From the NCBI GenBank assembly GCA_963971575.1, contig OZ020616.1, forward strand, positions 36,932,306 through 36,996,305: a stretch of DNA of 64,000 nucleotides, read 5' to 3'. Positions within the stretch are counted from its first letter, which is position 1; each line of letters opens with the position of its first letter. This document shows positions 57,784 to 64,000 of the stretch, one piece after another. The DNA is from Liopterus haemorrhoidalis. Taxonomy: Eukaryota > Arthropoda > Insecta > Coleoptera > Dytiscidae. Both the position numbers and the translations under genes were made by a program. The notes beneath the pieces were generated by a model that made no database searches, was not told where the DNA came from, and saw only the letters and a program-made list of their open reading frames with translations.

Positions 57784-58435
57784 CAGTTCCATAAGGGCAC
57801 ATGGGGCACGAGCCCAGGGCCCCCGGCTTGATGGGGGCCTCATAATTCCGCGGTAGTCGTTTACAAGGAAAAAAGAGGAGCTCAATTTTTAGTGCATTTT
57901 TACTACAATTTTACTACTTTTATTACAAAACCTTGCAAATGAATCGGCGAACTTGAGTATCTCAGCCTTACATACTCTAATAAAAGCAGATAAATTAGAA
58001 GAATTTTTCCCGAATCTGGAAGTTGCTACAAGGATATTATTTTGCTTAAATTCACCAATTGTGGTGGAGAGCGCTCATTTTCACGGCTAAAAAGAATAAA
58101 AAATGAATCACGAACGACTATGTTACAAGAACGACTTACTAATTTGTCAATCATGTGCATAGAAAGTGATATCCTTCAAAAATTAGACTTTGAGGACATA
58201 ACAGAATATTTTGCACAACAGAATTCCCGGAAGAAACTGCCATCATTAACGTAAGTCCAACTCTCAAAATAGTAATCACTTCACTTATATTTGATTTATA
58301 ACCTAACCATAATAACCAATAAAGTCACTAAATAAAAGTACATACTGATGTTTTCATTCACATTTTTTTTAAACTTTCTAAATGGTCCCAAACTCTGTGT
58401 ACCCAAGGGCCCCAGCATGACCTAAGACGGCCCTG
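57784..58435 (+). mobile_element. hAT element, deletion derivative
   Basis: The 8-bp duplication gaaaagca is perfect on both sides (57776-57783 and 58436-58443). Right end ccctg and left end cagttcc are subterminally followed by 'gcccagggccccc' and 'aagggccccagc' blocks, as in ZMYM1-like hAT elements. It encodes only the C-terminal end of a transposase. Confidence 0.85.
57920..58254 (+). pseudogene. hAT transposase dimerisation-domain fragment
   Basis: One frame reads ADKLEEFFPNLEVATRILFC. After a frameshift, the frame at 58042-58254 gives CGGERSFSRLKRIKNESRTT and MLQERLTNLSIMCIESDILQ. Together they form the conserved hAT C-terminal dimerisation region (ERSFSrLk.Ik...RstM.qeRLs.La). The catalytic domain is missing. 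Confidence 0.8.
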
Positions 58436-58443
58436 GAAAAGCA

Positions 58444-59040
58444 TATATGGTTCTGATAGTTTTCTGCCGTTTCCCGTGATATACCTATAAGGACATTTGC
58501 ACTTGTTTCTCTATGCCTATTTGGCCAAAAATTTCAAGATCACGTACTGAATATTTGAAAGAGTCCCTTTAGAGCTCTTAGGTATACCAAAAAAATCTAA
58601 CTAAAGAAAACGTAACTTCTAGATTTTACCATGCCCCGTGAGTCATATCATTAATATTAACCTTCTACACTTGTAACCCTCTATATAATTCAACAGGAAA
58701 ATAGAAAAATATAAGCTCCCCTGGCGCATAATTCTTGAAACTTTTATAAAGGTTTTGTCTTTTGTCCTAAACTATTGATTTTATAAAACAGCTGGAAATA
58801 AACTTTAATAAAAAATGTTTTATAGTACTATTTCACATAAAAAATAAAATCTAATATATAGAAAGTAGAAATACTGGTCTTGTATAAAAATAGTTGGTTA
58901 TAATATAATAAATTACATAAAGTTTATGAAGGCATATTAGTAATATTACATTTACAAATATTGCGAAAATACTAATTGTATACAAATTGTTATTATTGAT
59001 TGAAAACTGAAGACTGAAAAGAAAACCTAGGACTTGTGCA
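58444..59040. other. AT-rich DNA, nothing recognised
   Basis: No repeat ends or exon are seen. Confidence 0.4.
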
Positions 59041-59048
59041 TGAAAATA

Positions 59049-59680
59049 CAGTGGATATCGTTTATAACAACATGTGATATAACGACATATTGGTTTTTGC
59101 GACGAAATTTCAAAGTCCCGGCCAGGAACATCTTTTTATACGTGAGACTTACGACGAAAAATGGCTTGAAATTTGGGTCAAATTATCTTTTATAACGACG
59201 GATCACCACTGACTAACGCGAAAACGCCGGGAAAGTACCGAATTAGCTAGGGGAATTAACGAATTATGAAAAGGCAAGGCGAAATGCGACAGATAAACAT
59301 ATTCATTCAGTGGTTAACTACGAGTCGAAGGTACGTCAACGACGTCGATATGGCGAAACGAAAAGCATTCATGTACATTTTTAGAATATTGATGAAGAAT
59401 TCGAAACGGAGGAGGATATGACAGTAGATGAAATTTTAGCTGGGTCAGATCCGAATTTGGAGTCAGAAATACCGACGAAGTGGAAATGGAAGAAACAACA
59501 GAGTTACAAATACCTACAATAAAGGACGCATTTTCAGCAGTTGAAACAATTCAGCATTTTTTCACGTTTAGTATAAATTTACTAAAGTTTTTTTTTAAGT
59601 GGGTTTGGGGGGGGGTCCCCGTCGGTAGTCCGACAATTATGGCACCACTAATGAATAGGAAAATATTGAAAGGTTAAAGA
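59049..59680 (+). pseudogene. Tigger/pogo element remnant
   Basis: 59049-59115 (cagtggatatcgtttataac) resembles a pogo/Tigger end. Downstream, frames encode FETEEDMTVDEILAGSDPN and then, shifted, LQIPTIKDAFSAVETIQHFF, matching the acidic C-terminal tail and 'ipt.keAl.al..l..ff' block of Tigger transposases. The main catalytic part is missing. It is a different family from the copies at 10.9 and 42.5 kb. Confidence 0.55.
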
Positions 59681-60526
59681 AGTACAGCATAATGGACAAT
59701 TCCATGTGTGATACCATCTATTTAAAGTTCCGTGGTTTTATTGAAACCTACACAAGACAAAGAACACTGGCGATACAAAATAGGTGTCTATAGAAGATAT
59801 GGCACAGAATGAAAATGTTGATAAATATGTAGATAATATTGTTTATTGACAACTATTTCAAACAACTGAACTTTTAAAATAGAAAATACTATCTGTAAAA
59901 GATATTACTTGATTAAAAATATGTAAATGACCCTATGATTACATAATTGAAGAAGAAAAAAATGTAAAAAAGTTACGATAATGTAGTAATATGTATATTT
60001 TACAGCAAATGCTTCAATATTTCAAAATAACCAATACATTTGGAACAGAAATGGAAAGGGTCTATTTGGCTCGCATCTTGGCCGGATTTACATTTATTGT
60101 AAATTTATTGTTTTAGATTTGTTCGTGTTGAATCTCACATAATTTGTTTGTAGGTGCCTCAATCGGAGTGCAAAAAGTGCTTCGAAAATTGGTTCAAACG
60201 CATACAAAAGTGTATTAATCTTCATGAAGAATATTTTGAAAAACAATAAAGCCACTTTTACTGATAAATAATTGTTTTTTTTATCTCAAATCCCGAAATA
60301 TAAAAAGCAAACCTTCGAATATCTATTTAATATCTTTAATAATTATCATGAAAATAAAACTTTATTACAAAAATAAATATATTTATTCTTTTGTTAATTA
60401 AAATTACATAAATAAAAAAAAATATATATATTCTTTTGAGTAAGTTCTTGAATTTTGGAACTGTTTCAGTTTTCTTATAGTTACTTTTTAATTTAATTTT
60501 ACTGTGTGCCTCTGGATGCACTAAGT
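59681..60526. other. AT-rich DNA, nothing recognised
   Basis: 60130-60250 may hold one more piece of the Tigger tail (CFENWFKRIQKCINLHEEYF), since similar words end many Tigger-related proteins, but it is short. Confidence 0.35.
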
Positions 60527-61509
60527 CAGTGTTTCTCAATCTTTTCTGGCAAATAAACCTCCCTAAATTATGTAAATATTGTCTGCGTGCCCCTTTATAT
60601 AGAGTATACAAAGACAGAGGGAACACGATTATTCTTCAAAAAGCGACGTTTGAGCAAGTTGGGGAAAAAAATGTGATGACCAAAGTCTAGCCAAAGAATC
60701 GAATGGTAAGATTGAAATTTCCGGAACAAACCGGATATGAAGGACAACTTGGATTTTTTAAACAGGAGCTTATGATGTGTTGTATATCTTTGGATATAAC
60801 TTTTGAAAAGAAACAACCCTTACTTAAACATTTTTTTAAAATATCTTTTACTGTTGATGAAAAATTGTACTCTCTATAATGACTTGAAAGTATTTTTATT
60901 TGTGTTCAAAGTGCATTCCAATTTGATTTCAATATTTTAGCAGCCTTACTCTTGAGCTATCTGTAACTCGGAGCATAATAAAAATAATAATAATAAAAAA
61001 TATTTCACTTTCAAGTAGGGTGACCATTTATCCCGCAATTCGCGGGACGTCCCGCATTTTGATTTGATGTCCCCAGGGCCGAATTTTGCTCTGTACTTAT
61101 ATTTGGGAGGTGAAGACCTTTTTTTTGCTTTTTACTTATATTTGGGAGGTGAGGACCTTTTTTTTTGTTTGCTCTTCACTTATATTTCGGAAGTGACGAC
61201 CTTTTTTTTGCTCCGTCCCGCATTGCCTTCTCCAAGAAAATGGTCACCCTACTTTCAAGTCGTACTTGCAAGTATTTAAAATTAATTGTCAAAATAAGTA
61301 TTGTATATTAGATATAATAATAATAATAAATAAATAAATAGTATATTTATTTTATTTGTTATGAAAGGTTTATTATTATTAATATAAATTTAATATTGAT
61401 GAATATGGAAACTTGGAAAATCAAGCGCATTTCTATTATATTTTCATGCTTCGATCTTATATGACTTCGCGACACCCCAGGTCGCCGCGAACCCCGGTTG
61501 GAAACGCTG
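60527..61509. mobile_element. hAT element carrying a nested hAT MITE
   Basis: cagtgtttctcaatc at the left and ggttggaaacgctg at the right are inverted; flanks cactaagt (60519-60526) and cacttagt (61510-61517) are an 8-bp duplication with one mismatch. The MITE at 61016-61251 inserted later. Confidence 0.8.
61016..61251. mobile_element. hAT MITE 'TAGGGTGACCAT' copy 3
   Basis: tagggtgaccat ... atggtcaccct plus A, with the perfect duplication ctttcaag (61008-61015 and 61252-61259). It contains about three of the 63-bp tandem units. Confidence 0.9.
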
Positions 61510-61517
61510 CACTTAGT

Positions 61518-62055
61518 GACATATACGAGGACTCGTTGAAACGGTTTTCTCTGAGCCGCCAAGTGAATCAGATTTTTTACACAAATTATTGATTCGGCAC
61601 TACTGTTTATTTTAAAATATTCACAGATATTGCTTTTAATTTTATTTGCCATTATGGTTTACACTTAAATTACATTCAATACAAACATAAAATAACATTT
61701 ACACACGTAAAATAACAAACGCACATTATGGATTACGCCAGTTATTGCGGTATAATCCGACCTTAAAGTCAACTGCTGCCGGAGCCGGACATGCATTATC
61801 CAGTGTTTCGCAAATCCGCTACTACACTACCATGAACCTTATTTTATTTATTTAATGAGTTAATTAATTATATATTTTATTTTACGTATTATTCTATATT
61901 TATTGCATAATATTAACATGAAAATTAACTAGTGATTGTGCATTATTGTGTACAGAATCATTTTTCAATCCATGGGTCAGAACCCAAAGAAAGGGCGAGC
62001 GGTTTTAGAAAGGTCACCATGGGTTTATTTTATGTAAAATTTTATAATGTACATT
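61518..62055. other. Intergenic DNA, nothing recognised
   Basis: The open frame at 61359-61652 spans a hAT end and has no family signature. Confidence 0.4.
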
Positions 62056-62378
62056 CAGCGCTGTCCAACTGGCAGCCCGCGAAATATAGTACATTTTACA
62101 TCAAATTTTAAATAAATATCAAATTGAGCTGAGTATTCATTTATTCAGCGATCCATTCAAAATCGATATTAGCTCCGCTGATCCTAAATATCAAATGGAA
62201 TTGGGCGACCTGCAGGCTGACCCATTTATTGGATCTAGTGGAGCAACTGGATAGAAGTGTTCAAACTTTTGGATAAAGAAAAATATTCAAAAATGAGAGA
62301 CTTTGGACTTCAAATAATTACTATGTTCGGAAATACATATGTATATCTACGGGCGCGCATTCTCTGACATGCAATATA

Positions 62379-63635
62379 CAAGGTGTCTCAAAAGAAATTT
62401 TATATTTAGTGGATCGATTAAAAAAAAAGTAAGCCGTATATAGAAAAAATGTTTATTAATTATTAAAATACACTTATTGGGGATTTATTTCTTAAAAATA
62501 ATATCGTCTAAATGTAGACCCTCGCGTTCTCGGCACTCATTTAATCGAACAGTAAAATTACTTATGACGTCTCGGCAGGTGGACTCAGGGATGGCTGCCA
62601 TTTCGTGACGGATATTTTCTTTCAAATGCGCCAGTGAAGTCGGTTTATTGGCGTAAACTTTAGATTTAAGATAACCCCATAGGAAAAAGTCCATAGCGGT
62701 TAAATCTGGACTGCGTGGAGGCCAATTTATGTCACCTCTCCGGGAGATCAATTTGCCTGAGAAAATTTCACGAACACGTGGCAGAGACATATTGGACGTG
62801 TGTGAAGTTGCTCCGTCCTGTTGGAACCATGTTCTTTGGTTATAGCCAGGAAAGTTTTGCAGTTCAGGTACCAAGAAGTTGTCTAACATCTCCACATAAC
62901 GCTCTGAATTCACTGTAACTGCACGCCCCCTTTCGTCTTCAAAAAAGTAAGGGCCGATAATTCCTCGCGCCGACATCGCAGCCCATACGGCCACTTTAGG
63001 CGAATGTAGGGGTTTCTGATGTTTGCGTTTCGGATTCGTTGCACTCCAGTAGCGGCAGTTCTGCTTATTTACGTGGCCATTAAGATGAAAATGAGCTTCA
63101 TCCGAAAACAAAATGTTGGTAAACGTTGAAAATCGCTCAATCACCTGATTTACGAAATTAAGCCTCTGACTGGCATCTTTGGGCTTTAATTCTTGCACCA
63201 ATTGATCTATGCACATTTAAAGCACTTGCGCGCTTCCGAATTGAAAGGTTCGGGTCGTCACGAACAGACTGATTAACATTCTCCACGTTTTCTACCGTTC
63301 TTGATGACCTAGGCCGCCCGGATTTTGATTTATCCAGCGTTGTACCAGTCTCTTCAAACTTTTTAACCCAATGTCGAATGAGAGGAATGATTGGCGCATC
63401 ATTTAAGTGGCGAAAACCTCGAATACTGCAGAATTTTCTACGCGCTACAGTTGCCGAATCACCGTTTTTGTAAAACTCTCGCACGCATAACGCGCGGTCT
63501 TCTCCCGAGAAACGCTCCATAGCGATTGAATTCCCAAGAGCCAGGCTACCGATTGACTTAACCCCCGCGCCCCTCGGATACGTTGCGTTCACGCAGTAAG
63601 CTAAATAAATATAAAATTTCTTTTGAGACACCTTG
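62379..63635 (-). mobile_element. DD41D-type mariner-superfamily element, complete ends
   Basis: Perfect 30-bp terminal inverted repeats begin caaggtgtctcaaaagaaat, flanked by TA at 62377-62378 and 63636-63637. The 1257-bp element carries one transposase gene on the minus strand, broken near 63200. Confidence 0.92.
62485..63520 (-). pseudogene. DD41D-type transposase, internal deletion
   Basis: The N-terminal part starts at 63520 (MERFSGEDRALCVREFYKNG) with a helix-turn-helix and the KSGRPRSSR GRPR-like linker, reading to NVHRS near 63230. The C-terminal part reads from about 63216 to 62485 (LVQELKPKDASQRLNFVNQV). Catalytic residues are FSDEAHF, FQQDGATSHT and DLTAMDFFLWG. Counting gives 41 residues between the second and third Asp, the DD41D spacing known from 'rosa' elements. 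Sequence expected between NVHRS and QELKP in relatives appears deleted, with a frame change, so this copy is inactive although all three Asp and both ends survive. Confidence 0.85.
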
Positions 63636-64000
63636 TATAAAGTCAAAATATAGAAACAGGTTAAAAGACTCCACTCTTCAAAATATAGTTAGACTTGCCA
63701 CAACAAATATTGATATGGACATAAAAGAAATTGTTGCTCAACAACTACGGCCACAATGTCCCATTAAATACCTTGGTAATATTCTGACTGTGTTTTTATT
63801 ATTCTAGTTATGCCTAGTTATATTTTTAGTTATGTATTATTTTTGTCTTTATTTTTATCGTATAAATAAAATAAATTTTGAATTGATATGAACTGACTTT
63901 TCATTTACCTATACTTTTTTGCCCCCGAAATGACTGCTAAAGAAAAAATGGACCGCGGGCTAAGATAAGTTGGACAGCGCTGATGTACATATATCATCCG

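Larger units (their letters stand above)
62056..63982 (+). mobile_element. hAT element (GTF2IRD2/SCAND3-like transposase) split by a mariner-superfamily insert
   Basis: cagcgctgtccaactggcag and its inverted end tggacagcgctg bound the element; both flanks carry tgtacat, a 7-8-bp duplication. On the plus strand, 62130-62376 and 63638-63800 encode the end of a hAT transposase: ISSADPKYQMELGDLQADPF-like sequence, TMFGNTY, then KSKYRNRLKDSTLQNIVRLA and TTNIDMDIKEIVAQQLRP. The two parts are separated exactly by the insert at 62379-63635. Upstream parts of the transposase are missing. Confidence 0.8.

Noticed and set aside
60336..60816. Minus-strand frames next to the hAT element
   Set aside because: They span the hAT boundary and AT-rich DNA, with low-complexity peptides and no family signature.
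1..64000. Endogenous virus or toxin genes
   Set aside because: None recognised; the only reverse transcriptases seen are of non-LTR retrotransposons, with no envelope, capsid or LTR structure.

Overview
The window looks like nuclear DNA of an insect or close arthropod: it is very AT-rich, has spliced genes with GT-AG introns of hundreds to thousands of bases, and carries dense eukaryotic transposons (hAT, mariner, pogo/Tigger, PIF/Harbinger, non-LTR retrotransposons, tRNA-derived SINEs). The order of insect cannot be fixed from sequence alone. There is no operon, CRISPR array, rRNA or functional tRNA gene.

Three host genes are visible. (1) At 1989-2194 (+) is the last coding exon and 3' UTR of an unidentified gene entering from the left. 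(2) At 13598-14530 (-) is a complete, compact four-exon gene for a 155-residue secreted, GPI-anchored Ly6/uPAR (quiver/SLEEPLESS-like) three-finger protein. (3) From 17176 to 47075 (-) is nearly all of a RUFY-type gene (RUN and FYVE domain endosomal adaptor). Nine main exons encode about 587 residues in the order RUN domain, coiled coils, FYVE zinc finger. Exon phases agree at every junction. An extra coding exon at 29572-29940 resembles the exon at 25832-25929 and ends in its own stop, which predicts a FYVE-less isoform of about 483 residues. The first coding exon, which may be very short, was not found.

Everything else is mainly mobile DNA. From 1 to 13.4 kb there are MITEs, a Harbinger element (6968-8403) holding two further inserts, a hAT MITE with internal tandem repeats (9225-9538), and a stack of pogo-in-pogo-with-hAT-in-hAT elements (10781-13446). 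The RUFY introns hold a hAT element with a mariner fragment (17461-19155), SINEs, long-arm MITEs, a second Tigger copy (42491-43248) and a broken mariner (about 45645-46412). From 49940 to 55465 (-) lies a full-length I/R1-group non-LTR retrotransposon with ORF1, ORF2 and a 14-bp target duplication, apparently disabled only by one frameshift in a T-run. The right end holds RTE-like fragments, several hAT elements, and a DD41D-type mariner-superfamily element (62379-63635) sitting inside a hAT transposase frame.

Most of the detail concerns how these elements nest. Target-site duplications (8 bp for hAT, TA for Tc1/mariner/pogo, TTA for Harbinger) allow many insertion boundaries to be given to the base.
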